Origin: CAYRLW01 sp964425215
GTDB lineage: Bacteria; Spirochaetota; Spirochaetia; Treponematales; Breznakiellaceae
Assembly: GCA_964425215.1 (NCBI GenBank)
Contig: CAYRLW010000027.1
Coordinates: forward strand, 1-46,169
Length of the DNA: 46,169 nt
Direction: 5' to 3'
In this document: in pieces, positions 1 to 8,328 of the stretch
How positions within the stretch are numbered: the stretch's first letter is position 1
Layout: each line of letters begins with the position of its first letter
Translations under genes and position numbers: made by a program
Notes under the pieces: generated by a model
What the model saw: the letters and a program-made list of their open reading frames with translations, nothing else
Told to the model about the DNA's origin: nothing
Database searches by the model: none

Positions 1-1
1 A

Positions 2-112
2 GCGCCTCTGGATATTTTAAGCCTGAATCCGCGCATAGGCGATAATGCCTTTTCTCAGGCCTTTGGTAAAGAGCATGGATACTGGGCACGTCACCATCGG
101 AATCGGTGGTAG
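2..112 (+). CDS. Possible 3' end of a gene cut by the window edge
   Basis: An open frame runs from the window edge to a TAG at 110-112 and would encode a 36-residue tail containing LSLNPRIGDNAF. The composition looks protein-like and the rest of the gene would lie outside the window. No family is recognised, and the frame is short enough to be chance. From 113 to 383 no other gene is seen. Confidence 0.3.
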   Translation, partial: APLDILSLNPRIGDNAFSQAFGKEHGYWARHHRNRW

Positions 113-383
113 GGTTTTAGCCCGCCTCCGTCTCCTAAATATATCGGTCCAAACCTAGCCCCCCAAAGCTACTTTTTAGTACCAGACAAGTGGCAGGTTT
201 CATCGGAATACCCAATTCAGTCCGGAATAGGGGAGCTGTTTTGCCCGAACGAAAAAGACATGCATCAATCTAGATTAACTTAAGGGCTTGATTTTCGTCG
301 ATTTTGTTTCCATAATATCTATGACGCCGATTTACCTGACTTGCCGGGGCGTTTAATAAATACCTGCTAAACAAGGAGCGCAT

Positions 384-962
384 ATGTTTACCCCACCCCC
401 ATTCAGCTACTCTACGCAGGTTCGTGGTATCGAAATAACCGGAACCGTACTATGGTGCTATGATAATGATGTTGAAATGGAAATAACGAGCCCATATACT
501 GACATCAGAGCAGGCTTGCATGTTCCCGCGTTTGCTATGGCTCCCTCAAATAGAAATCTTGATAATGACGGAAAGATCAGTGAAAAAGGCTTCAGGACGA
601 TAGCCAATTGCCTGGTTTCTGCGTATGAAGAAGCGAAATTTCTATTAACCAATAAGGACATTCTCTTCTCGAGAATCATTGAAACCGAACCAGAACGGAT
701 AGAATTGGCAGAAAGATTAAAGGTAAAGAAATCCGAATTCCATGAACAGAAGTCCATACAAAAATCCCGGTACAGAGAAAATCGATCATCACAAGTCCAG
801 TACATGGAGTTCCTTAGAACTTTCCGAATCGAAATTGAAGCTTTGGAGACTGGGATCAGCGATTCATACAGGAAAATCTTCGCCGGATTTCCGGGGCATC
901 ATGTTAGTTATGGCACCGAAAAGCAGGCCATACGCTTCGTTATGAAGCATAATTCTGACTGA
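384..962 (+). CDS. Hypothetical protein, 192 aa
   Basis: The frame opens with ATG eight bases after an AAGGAG ribosome-binding site, so the start is well supported. The product is soluble, with no signal peptide or membrane segment. The middle (about residues 95-160) is rich in Glu, Lys, Arg and Gln and is probably helical. The N-terminal 50 residues (beginning MFTPPPFSYSTQ, with RGIEITGTVLW) look like beta strands. No family is recognised. Base composition is clearly more AT-rich than the housekeeping genes from 2099 onward. The gene shares an accessory-looking stretch with an integrase remnant, so it may be cargo of a former integrated element. Function unknown. Confidence 0.7.
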   Translation: MFTPPPFSYSTQVRGIEITGTVLWCYDNDVEMEITSPYTDIRAGLHVPAFAMAPSNRNLDNDGKISEKGFRTIANCLVSAYEEAKFLLTNKDILFSRIIETEPERIELAERLKVKKSEFHEQKSIQKSRYRENRSSQVQYMEFLRTFRIEIEALETGISDSYRKIFAGFPGHHVSYGTEKQAIRFVMKHNSD

Positions 963-1290
963 GTCTCGCCACGGCACAGATTGTGCAAAGAAAGGCAATC
1001 GAAGAGAGCTGAGAAGCCTGTGGTGTTGTTTTGCCATATAGACAAGAGATGCTATGAAATCTGATCCATTACCGCTTCTGGTCATGTCAGTATGGCCCCG
1101 AACTTATCGAATGAACAAGATTATTGGCAACCCTCTATTGTAGGATTTCGTCTCCATGCTTCTCCAAGAGATTCAACAGCCCAAAGGATACCGTGCATTA
1201 TTGGAAGAATACTTTAAGCCAGATGACGTTGCTTGATCTCTTTCATAACTCAAAGAATGACTCGTAGCAAGTATCCTTCCCAACGATCGC
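963..1290. other. Non-coding stretch with no clear gene
   Basis: Nothing convincing is coded here. A 26-codon ATG frame at 1156-1236 has no clear ribosome-binding site and no recognisable motif. The AT-rich composition matches the neighbouring accessory DNA. Confidence 0.4.
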
Positions 1291-1858
1291 TCAGGCTGTC
1301 TTAGGTACCCCAAAAACAATAGGGAGGATGTTCATCTTTACACTCTTGCGATATGCCCCCCCTTGGTCCGGAGTCATATGATAATAGTGGTTATTCATCT
1401 CAACTGACGAATGTCCCATTGCCTGCTGAAGGACAGAATCAACTATGTCCCCGCGGATGGCGGAATTATTAAAGTGCCTTCATGAATGGAATGTAATTCC
1501 CGCCTCTTCTACTCTCCAAGACTGATACCAATTGTTATCAATGCATCTTAAAGATGATCTCTGAAATTATCCAGATTGATAGGCTCATCTGACTTATCAA
1601 TATTCCAGAGAGGTTCTTTTAAAAATCTGTTACTTTTGAAAGAACCTCAACTCATCAAATATGTCACTAATTACTCATTGGAGATTCCTTGTTACATCTT
1701 CTCAATTCGAGGCAAGCCGCCAAATTCCGATATTCAAATTGTGCTTCCTTTTTTGTAGTCTTTCTTGTTGATCGACCTGAAGCGTAATTATTCTGCTCAT
1801 CATCCCAGAATTGTGCGTAAAAATATGGTGAGTCTTTTCGTTTGTAGAGACTATAGAA
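1291..1858 (-). pseudogene. Decayed tyrosine recombinase (phage-type integrase)
   Basis: Read on the minus strand, the first part (1858 to about 1690) gives SLYKRKDSPYFYAQFWDDE and then RSTRKTTKKEAQFE. This is the usual arm-binding N-terminus of phage-type integrases. A stop follows and the middle of the protein is missing. The last part (about 1607-1291, with a frame change near 1560) gives EEAGITFHS-stop-RHF and then QQAMGHSSVEMNNHYYH, the catalytic C-terminal boxes. HS-x-R is box II, GHSS follows, and HYYH contains the tyrosine nucleophile. The Trp normally between HS and R is a TGA codon. The remnant is about 190 codons against some 350-400 for the family, has no good start codon, and is disrupted by deletion, frameshift, stops and a hairpin repeat at 1610-1648. 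It lies about 40 bp from tRNA-Ala on the same strand, the classic place for an integrase. It cannot be functional. Confidence 0.85.
1610..1648. repeat. Palindromic hairpin repeat, family R, copy 1
   Basis: The arms GAGGTTCTTTTAAAA and TTTTGAAAGAACCTC pair with one mismatch around a short loop. Related hairpins occur at 5152, 14468 and 46076. This copy interrupts the integrase remnant, which suggests that the element inserted there. Confidence 0.7.
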
Positions 1859-1863
1859 GAGAT

Positions 1864-1893
1864 GAAAAAACCCGCCTTTCGGCGGGTTTTTCT
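1864..1893 (-). terminator. Rho-independent terminator of the tRNA gene
   Basis: The stem CCCGCC/GGCGGG has a four-base loop and T-runs on both sides (six T on the minus strand). It lies directly after tRNA-Ala in its transcription direction and could work on both strands. Confidence 0.85.
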
Positions 1894-1898
1894 TTGGT

Positions 1899-1971
1899 TG
1901 GAGAATAGGGGATTCGAACCCCTGACCTATAGATTGCGAACCTATCGCTCTACCAACTGAGCTAATTCCCC
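1899..1971 (-). tRNA. tRNA-Ala (anticodon CGC)
   Basis: The minus strand folds into a full cloverleaf of 73 nt. The seven-pair acceptor stem contains the G3-U70 pair that identifies alanine tRNA. The D-arm is GCTC...GAGC. The five-pair anticodon stem has loop TTCGCAA, giving anticodon CGC (codon GCG). The T-arm is AGGGG-TTCGAAT-CCCCT. The terminal CCA is not encoded; ACC follows the discriminator A. A promoter lies upstream and a terminator downstream. The integrase remnant beside it suggests this tRNA once served as an integration site. Confidence 0.95.
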
Positions 1972-1984
1972 GGAAAGCAAAAGA

Positions 1985-2013
1985 AATATATCAAAACGAT
2001 TTTAAAAAATCAA
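1985..2013 (-). promoter_or_regulatory. Sigma-70 promoter of tRNA-Ala
   Basis: On the minus strand TTGATT (2013-2008), a 17-bp spacer and TATATT (1990-1985) lie just upstream of the tRNA 5' end. Confidence 0.65.
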
Positions 2014-2098
2014 GACTAGCTCTGGAGAGCGCTTGACATTGGGGGTTACTTTTACGACCATACGATGAGTTTTATCTTCTTATAGCGGGGGCGTTCTG

Positions 2099-3277
2099 GT
2101 GGTCCTGGCCTTTGACATCTTTAGATTTGTGTTTGCGGTTGGCTTCGTATTTCTCCATGGAGCCCTTATGGTAGGACTTTTCCTGGAGTTGCGTAAGGAT
2201 CGGCGGCTTACAAAATCAGAGTCAGATCCGTTAGTGTCTATTGTAATTCCCATGCACAACGAGGCCCGGAGATTAGGGCCCCTTTTAAAGAGTCTGTTAC
2301 TGCAGGATTATCCCCACGTAGAGTTTGTCTTTGTGGACGATCGTTCCACCGATGGTACGGCGGAGCTGATCGATCGGTTCGCCCTTTCCCTTCAAGGCCT
2401 TAATAAGTCTCAATGGACCCTTCAACGGATCGCTTTAAACGATAATCCCGGTCCTAATTTTAAGCAATACGCCCTGGGACAAGGAATAGCGGCGGCTAAG
2501 GGGGAATATATTTTGCTTACCGACGGGGATTGTGAGGTCCCCGTTGGTTGGACCCGGGGGATGACCGCCCGCATCCAAGTTCAAGGTGTGGGAGCCGTGT
2601 TAGGGCCCGTTTTTAAACGCCCCGGAGGAGAGGGCTTTTTTTACCTCTATCAGGCTTTTGACCACGCGGTACGGTATATGTACCTGGCCGCGTCCACCGG
2701 GCTTGGATCGGCGGGGGGCGGTTTTGGTAACAATTTAATCGTCCGAAAAACCACCCTGGACGCGATCGGGGGTTACGGCTCGGTTCCCTTTTCGGTAACC
2801 GAAGACGCGGCCCTCGTAGCCCGGATCCGATCCCATTCCCCGTTTAAGGTCCGAGCCGCCTGCGGGTACGATGTCCAGGTGATGACCGCCAGCGAACCAT
2901 CCTGGTCCGATTTTATAAAACAAACCCTCCGATGGAACAACGGCGGACTGTTTAGTCCCGATTTAGCGACCCGATTGAACTTTGGCCTTCTTATGATCAC
3001 CATTTCCATGGGTATCCTGGCCATTCCGCTCCTTCCACTTGTTCCCTCCCTATGGCCCCTGCCCCTGGCGGTCTATATCGCCATGACCATGAATACCCTA
3101 GCCACCTTTAAAATCGCGGGCCCCGCCCTACCCCGGTTCAAATCCCCCTGTACCCAGGGCTGGAAGTACCTGGTACAGCTTTTCTTTACCCCTGCGTATT
3201 TTACCTTCCTTACCATCCTCGCGTTCGCCGGTGTAAAACCCACGTGGAAGGGTAAAAATTTGAACCCACACGATTAG
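2099..3277 (+). CDS. Membrane family 2 glycosyltransferase, 392 aa
   Basis: This is a GT-A fold glycosyltransferase of family 2, which moves a sugar from a nucleotide-sugar to a lipid or surface glycan at the cytoplasmic membrane face. Residues 5-27 form a membrane anchor. Strand SIVIPMHNEA is followed by the nucleotide-binding FVFVDD (Asp80-Asp81). The metal-binding DxD is TDGDCE (141-146), the base is in VTEDAAL (about 233-239), and QTLRW (275-279) is the acceptor motif. Three more membrane spans lie at about 294-315, 318-335 and 363-383. The domain order is as in processive or carotenoid/glycolipid transferases. The start is GTG with only a G-rich weak ribosome-binding site. A TTGACA box at 2033 lacks a well-spaced -10. 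Acceptor and sugar cannot be told. It stands alone on this strand. Confidence 0.85.
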   Translation: MVLAFDIFRFVFAVGFVFLHGALMVGLFLELRKDRRLTKSESDPLVSIVIPMHNEARRLGPLLKSLLLQDYPHVEFVFVDDRSTDGTAELIDRFALSLQGLNKSQWTLQRIALNDNPGPNFKQYALGQGIAAAKGEYILLTDGDCEVPVGWTRGMTARIQVQGVGAVLGPVFKRPGGEGFFYLYQAFDHAVRYMYLAASTGLGSAGGGFGNNLIVRKTTLDAIGGYGSVPFSVTEDAALVARIRSHSPFKVRAACGYDVQVMTASEPSWSDFIKQTLRWNNGGLFSPDLATRLNFGLLMITISMGILAIPLLPLVPSLWPLPLAVYIAMTMNTLATFKIAGPALPRFKSPCTQGWKYLVQLFFTPAYFTFLTILAFAGVKPTWKGKNLNPHD

Positions 3278-3292
3278 GGTTTTTCTCTTTTT

Positions 3293-3335
3293 AAGGCCCC
3301 TTTAAGGCCCCTTCAAAGCCCCTTCAAGGCCCTGG
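3293..3335. repeat. Short tandem repeat, about four 11-bp units
   Basis: AAGGCCCCTTT, AAGGCCCCTTC, AAAGCCCCTTC and a final partial AAGGCCC follow each other without a gap after the glycosyltransferase gene. No terminator-like T-run follows. Confidence 0.7.
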
Positions 3336-3449
3336 ATTTTGACTTTTTCCCCAAAGGGACCAACTTTTAAAAACCTCCTTTTTCTGAACTCTTTTTCCTG
3401 TTTCATTTTCTCGGTTTCTTTCTGGTTCCCTTTTTCTTAAAAATTCTTC

Positions 3450-3478
3450 TTGCGTTTTCTAACAAGGCATGGTATATC
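3450..3478 (+). promoter_or_regulatory. Promoter of trpB2
   Basis: TTGCGT (3450-3455), a 17-bp spacer and TATATC (3473-3478) lie upstream of the AGGAGG ribosome-binding site at about 3505. Confidence 0.55.
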
Positions 3479-3516
3479 TTATACGTATCTATACATAGTA
3501 ACACAGGAGGAATTAC

Positions 3517-4926
3517 ATGTCGATGATTGATAAAAAACCCACCGGACCCCTGCGGATGGTTCTTTCGGAATCCGAAATGCCCCGCCAATGGTACAACCTG
3601 GCGGCGGATTTTAAGTCCCCCATGCTCCCGCCCTTGGGCCCCGACGGTAAGCCGATCACACCGGAGATGATGAGCGCGATTTTTCCCATGAATTTAATCG
3701 AGCAAGAGATGTCGAACCAGCGGTGGATCGATATTCCGGAGCCTATTCTGGAAATATTGGGCCGCTGGCGGCCGTCGCCCCTGCATCGGGCGGTAGCCTT
3801 GGAACGGGCCCTGGGCACTCCGGCGCGGATCTATTTTAAAAACGAAAGCGTTTCCCCCGCAGGAAGCCACAAGCCCAACACCGCGGTGGCCCAGGCGTAC
3901 TACAACAAGGTTGCGGGGGTCAAAAAATTGACCACCGAAACGGGGGCGGGCCAATGGGGCAGTGCCTTGGCCTTCGCCACCTCCCTTTTAGGGATGGAAT
4001 GCAAGGTCTACATGGTAAAGGTCAGCTTCGAACAAAAGCCTTTCCGCAAATTGATGATGGAAACCTGGGGCGGTACCTGTATTCCCAGTCCAAGCCCCTA
4101 CACCGAAGCAGGCCGTTCGGTGCTGGCCAAACACCCCGACAGTCCTGGTAGCCTGGCCATCGCCATCAGCGAAGCGGTAGAAGAGGCGGTGGCCGATAAA
4201 ACCGGCTCCACCAAATATGCCTTAGGCTCGGTACTGAACCACGTAATGCTCCATCAGACGATCATCGGCCAGGAAACCAAGGTCCAGCTCGCCAAGTTCG
4301 GAGAAAGGACCCCCGATTCGATTATCGCCTGCGTCGGCGGGGGGTCAAACTTTGCGGGGCTCGCGTTCCCCTTTGTCAAGGATAAGATAGAGGGTGCCCA
4401 CATCGATATCATCGCCGTGGAACCCGCTTCCTGCCCGACCCTTACCAAGGGAACCTTCGCGTACGATCTGGGGGATATGTCGGGGATGACGCCCCTGCTC
4501 CCCATGTACACCCTGGGCCACGAGTTTGTCCCCGCCACGATCCACGCCGGCGGACTCCGGTACCACGGCATGGCGCCCCTGGTTTCCAAGGCGGTCAAGG
4601 ACGGCCTGGTGGAAGCCCGGTCTATCCACCAGCTGGAATGTTACGAAGCGGCGGTCCTCTTCGCCCGGACCGAAGGGCTCATCGCCGCCCCGGAATCGAG
4701 CCACGCCATCGCCATGGCTATCCGGGAAGCGAAAAAGGCCAAGGAAGAGGGAAAAGAGCGGGTCATCGTTTTTGGACTTTCGGGCCACGGTCTGATGGAC
4801 CTGGCGGGCTACGAAAAGTACTTTGCCGGAAAACTGACCAACTACGAGCTTTCGGACCAGGAACTATCCGAATCCCTCGCGTGCATCCAAGGTTTTCCCA
4901 AACCGCCCGCCTCGGTGGCCCGTTAG
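3517..4926 (+). CDS. trpB: Tryptophan synthase beta chain, TrpB2 type, 469 aa
   Basis: This is a PLP enzyme that condenses indole with L-serine (or a related donor) to make tryptophan. It belongs to the longer TrpB2 branch: about 469 residues against about 400 for TrpB1, with the N-terminal extension that begins before WYNLAADF. PLP-lysine is Lys119 in GSHKPNTA; the phosphate loop is GGGSN (about residue 271); GLSGHG lies near the C-terminus. A strong AGGAGG site precedes ATG. No trpA or other trp gene lies nearby, so it probably works alone, salvaging free indole; a serine deaminase-like role has also been proposed for such orphans. A strong terminator follows, so the transcript is monocistronic. 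Confidence 0.93.
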   Translation: MSMIDKKPTGPLRMVLSESEMPRQWYNLAADFKSPMLPPLGPDGKPITPEMMSAIFPMNLIEQEMSNQRWIDIPEPILEILGRWRPSPLHRAVALERALGTPARIYFKNESVSPAGSHKPNTAVAQAYYNKVAGVKKLTTETGAGQWGSALAFATSLLGMECKVYMVKVSFEQKPFRKLMMETWGGTCIPSPSPYTEAGRSVLAKHPDSPGSLAIAISEAVEEAVADKTGSTKYALGSVLNHVMLHQTIIGQETKVQLAKFGERTPDSIIACVGGGSNFAGLAFPFVKDKIEGAHIDIIAVEPASCPTLTKGTFAYDLGDMSGMTPLLPMYTLGHEFVPATIHAGGLRYHGMAPLVSKAVKDGLVEARSIHQLECYEAAVLFARTEGLIAAPESSHAIAMAIREAKKAKEEGKERVIVFGLSGHGLMDLAGYEKYFAGKLTNYELSDQELSESLACIQGFPKPPASVAR

Positions 4927-4982
4927 AACCCTCCCGCTGGGCCTCCCTTAGGAGCGGTTCGTTACGCCCGGAAAGCAGTGTT

Positions 4983-5020
4983 TTCTGGGAGTTTGTCAGC
5001 GCAAACTCCCAGAATTTTTT
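4983..5020 (+). terminator. Rho-independent terminator of trpB2
   Basis: A perfect 13-bp stem (TTCTGGGAGTTTG with CAAACTCCCAGAA), a six-base loop and six T. It lies 57 bp after the trpB2 stop. Confidence 0.93.
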
Positions 5021-5021
5021 A

Positions 5022-5041
5022 GTACTTCAACGAAGGTTGAG
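5022..5041. repeat. GTACTTCAACGAAGGTTG-type small palindrome
   Basis: TCAAC-GAAG-GTTGA is a small palindrome preceded by GTACT. Variants occur at 34439 (GTACTTTAACGAAG) and, inverted, at 34549 (CAACCTTCGTTGAA), so it is a dispersed repeat. The rest of 5042-5151 holds no gene. Confidence 0.45.
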
Positions 5042-5151
5042 CAGGAAATGCTCCACACCCGGACTAAATGGGTTCGGTACTCCTCCCTCTTGAATCCCCT
5101 AAGAAGCAAAAAAAGCATTGATTTTTCCCTTTTCTTCCACCACACTGTAGG

Positions 5152-5188
5152 GAGGTTCTTTTAAAAGTCTATTACTTTTAAAAAACTT
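5152..5188. repeat. Palindromic hairpin repeat, family R, copy 2
   Basis: The arms GAGGTTCTTTTAAAAGT and ACTTTTAAAAAACTTC pair imperfectly. It resembles the hairpins at 1610, 14468 and 46076 and lies in the leader region of the chemoreceptor gene. Confidence 0.65.
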
Positions 5189-5229
5189 CTACCTAATTAT
5201 AGAAGTCTTACCGTATAAGGGATACATCG

Positions 5230-7413
5230 ATGAAATCTATTCGTGATCGTTTAGTGTGGTCCATCGTTCCGATTTTATCTTTGGCGCTCATACTGCTTGT
5301 GGTGGGGTTATCGTGGTTTTCCTATACTACGATAAAAACCAACAGCCTTGCCAAGGCTGGCATGGCGGGGCAAGAGCTCAGCGAATCGATACGGCAGGAT
5401 TTAGAACAAAAGGCCCGGGTCGCCCGGAGTATAGAGGCGACCCTTACGGCTCTGCGGGAAGCGAAGCTATAGGACCGCTCCTTTGTGATAGGGTGGCTGG
5501 AAAAATTGCACGCCCAGCATCCGGATCTGTACACCACCTGGGCGGTCTTTGACCATAACGGGTGGGACGGTAAGGATGCCCAATTCGCCAACAAAGATGG
5601 CTGGGACGATACGGGGGCCTTTGGCGTTTACACCGCTAAAAAAGACAGCGGTTTTTCCGCTATTCAAGACGACCATTATTTTGAATCCGAGTACTTTCTC
5701 CGTCCTAAGGACGCGGGGAAACTGCTTTTAATGGAACCCTACGAGGACGAGGTTGACGGGGTAAAAAGTCTGAATACCAGTATCGCCCTGCCCTTGTACG
5801 ACCGAAACAAAAATTTTGTTGGGTCCTGCGGAGTGGATACGTCCCTGCAAGCCCTGGTTGATCGGGTAGGAACCTTTAAACTGGGTCCCTCGGGGGCCGC
5901 TTTTCTACTTTCCGCTTCGGGAAAAATAATTTCATACCCGGACAAGGGGGCCTACGGAAAAAGTTATAAGGATGCTATCCCAAAGTTTGAAAACGATTTT
6001 GTAAGTCGCGCTATCGATTCTCCCCAATCTCTGAATCAAATCCTTCAGAACCCGGGAAAGGGATCGTTTTATCTGAGGTCCTACCCCATCTCCCTTTCCG
6101 ATGGCGCCGGCCGCTGGACCTGCGTGGTCTACGCACCCATGGGGGAACTGTTGTCCGTCGCCACGGGCCTTCGGAACGTAGCCATAATCGGCTCTATTAT
6201 CGTTCTTTTAATCACCATGCTCGCCATCTTTTTCGTGGCGGATCGGACCATCAAACCCCTTGCGTTCCTCCGATCCCTCGTCGAGCCGGTGGGCAACGGG
6301 GATTTTACGGTTCGTTTCTCCGGTTTAGGGGACAATGAGATCGGCCAATTGGGTTCCCGGCTGGACAACCTTTTAGAGAGCCTTTCCACCCTTATTTCCC
6401 GGGTTAAGGCTGCGGCGGCGGCTCTGGCGGCCATCGACACCATGCTTCAAACCCAAACAGAACGTTCCACCGCGGAGACCGATTCCATAGCCCAATCGCT
6501 CAGGGACATGGGTCAAGCTCTTTTTTCCCAAGTGGCCATGGTTAGCCAGGTTACCAGCTTTGTGGAACAGAACATGCAAACCGTCGCCGCGTTGGATCAA
6601 AACATCGAAGGCCAGGCGGCGGGGCTGGTTGAATCGTCGGCGGCGGTGGAAGAAATGACGGCCAACGTGGCATCCATCACCCGGAATATGGAACGGGTCA
6701 CCCAGTCGGTGGCCCAACTGCAATCCGCGTCCAACACGGGCAAGGATCGGCTTCGGTCCGCCGGCGAATTGGTTCGGGACATAGCCAGCCGATCGGAAAA
6801 CCTGCTGGAGGTAAACGCGACCATTTCGGGCATCGCCGCCCGAACCAATTTACTGGCCATGAACGCGGCCATAGAGGCCGCCCACGCGGGTTCCGCGGGC
6901 AGGGGCTTCGCGGTGGTGGCCGACGAAATTCGAAACCTGGCGGAATCTTCCGCGGCAAAATCAAAGGAATCGGCCCAGTCCTTAAAATCCGTACGTTCCG
7001 CCATCGAATCCATCGTTACGGGGATCGAAGGGGTAGAAGTCTCCTTCCAAGATATCGTCGCCAAAGTGGAAACCGTGGAAAACCTTGCCGCTACCGTACG
7101 GAACGCCCTGGAAGAACAGGCCCAGGGGTCCAAGCAGGTATTGGAAGCCCTATCGGAACTGAATAGGATAACCACGGAGGTCCGGGACGGATCAAAGGTT
7201 ATGAAGGAACGGAATTCCTCTATTTTAGAGCAAGCGAGAAACCTATCGAAACAATCGGAGGACCTGAAGGGGATGATGGAAACCATGGATACCCACGGGG
7301 GCCAAATCCATAGTTCGGTTCAAGAGATAGCCCAAATCGCCCAGCGGAACGAAGAGGAACTAAAGGTCCTGATCCGGGAAACCGCGGTGTTCAAGATCCG
7401 AAACCCGACTTAA
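5230..7413 (+). pseudogene. Methyl-accepting chemotaxis protein with an internal TAG stop
   Basis: This is a chemoreceptor with a dCache periplasmic sensor. The whole gene is one frame of 728 codons except for a TAG at 5470-5472. The part before it (80 codons, ATG at 5230) has an N-terminal membrane span (about residues 11-33) and the first helix of the sensor. After TAG the same frame continues at once with DRSFVIGWLEKLHAQHP, the rest of the dCache domain, a second span near 6175-6240, HAMP, and the signalling domain with AMNAAIEAAHAGSAGRGFAVV near 6860. TAG could be one base from AAG (Lys) or CAG (Gln). A GTG at 5485 could restart translation but would lack the first membrane span and signal anchor. 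It is either a recent nonsense mutation or a sequencing error. The gene stands alone; rsuA converges 3 bp away. Confidence 0.85.
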
Positions 7414-7416
7414 TCG

Positions 7417-8148
7417 TCACTCCGGTTCTTCCGTCGTTGTAACCCCTAGGGCTTCTAGATCATCCGGTTCAAGATACTTCCATTCCCCCGTTTGAAGGTT
7501 TAGATCCCCCAAGCGGAGGGTGCCGATGGATACCCGTTTCAGGGCCACGCAATGGTTCCCCGCGGCGGCGATCATCCGTTTTACCTGATGGTACTTCCCT
7601 TCGTGGATCGTTAATTCCACCGTCTGCGGGTCCATGGCCCGACAATCTTGGCAGGCAAGGGCTTCGTTCTCCCCACGCAAGAGCACTCCTTCCCGGAGAG
7701 AACGGATAAACCGATCATCCACCGGTTCTTCCAAGCGGGCGCAATAGGTCTTGGGAACCTTTTTTTTGGGGGATATAAGGCGATGAATAAAATCCCCATC
7801 GTCGGAAAGGATTAATAAGCCCTCCGTATCCCAATCCAGCCGTCCAGCGCTCTGTATTCCCCGGCGAACGAGGGGTTCGGGAAAAAGCTCGAACACCGAG
7901 GGATGGTGGGTACTTTGGCGAGAGCACTCGTACCCCGATGGTTTATGGAGAGCCACGTACACCTGGGCCCTGAAGGGCCAACGTTGTCCTTGAACGGTGA
8001 CCACAAGCCCCTGGGTTTCAAAAACCAAGTCCGGGTCCTGGATGATCCTTTCTTGAATCGAAACTTGTCCTCCACGGATAAGGTCCCGGCACTCGGAGCG
8101 GGAACCAAACCCCTGGGATTGTAGTATCCGTTCTATAGACACGCGCAT
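7417..8148 (-). CDS. rsuA: 16S rRNA pseudouridine synthase RsuA family, 243 aa
   Basis: It isomerises a uridine of small-subunit rRNA (U516 in the E. coli enzyme) to pseudouridine. An S4 RNA-binding domain occupies about residues 3-48. The catalytic domain shows LHKPSGYECS (67-76) and the signature GRLDWDTEG with catalytic Asp105, then KTYCARLE and EGKYHQVKRM. The KPSGYECS form fits RsuA better than RluB or RluE. Length is close to the E. coli protein (231). It starts with ATG at 8148. It is convergent with the chemoreceptor and divergent from uppP. Confidence 0.9.
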   Translation of the reverse strand: MRVSIERILQSQGFGSRSECRDLIRGGQVSIQERIIQDPDLVFETQGLVVTVQGQRWPFRAQVYVALHKPSGYECSRQSTHHPSVFELFPEPLVRRGIQSAGRLDWDTEGLLILSDDGDFIHRLISPKKKVPKTYCARLEEPVDDRFIRSLREGVLLRGENEALACQDCRAMDPQTVELTIHEGKYHQVKRMIAAAGNHCVALKRVSIGTLRLGDLNLQTGEWKYLEPDDLEALGVTTTEEPE

Positions 8149-8188
8149 GGTTGGATAGTACCCATCTTAACAGTCTTGGACTAGGAGT

Positions 8189-8217
8189 TTGTCTGACTTG
8201 TCCGTTTATTATATAGA
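8189..8217 (+). promoter_or_regulatory. Promoter of uppP
   Basis: TTGTCT (8189-8194), a 17-bp spacer and TATAGA (8212-8217), about 110 bp before the uppP start. Confidence 0.55.
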
Positions 8218-8328
8218 AAAATCGTGCTATCCAACCAACCTCTAGGAACCCGTTTAATCGTAGACCCGGTAATCTTGTGCCTCCATCAAAGAATCGGTTA
8301 CAGTGGGACATTCATAAGGAGTGCTCCC

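Noticed and set aside
1156..1236. 26-codon ATG frame in the accessory stretch
   Set aside because: Too short, with no ribosome-binding site or motif; not supported as a gene.
2033..2066. Promoter of the glycosyltransferase gene
   Set aside because: TTGACA is present, but the nearest -10-like TACGAT is 22 bp away, outside the normal range.
6597..7286. 229-codon antisense frame opposite the chemoreceptor
   Set aside because: Shadow of the repetitive Ala/Glu/Ser coiled-coil codons; no start signal or recognisable domain.
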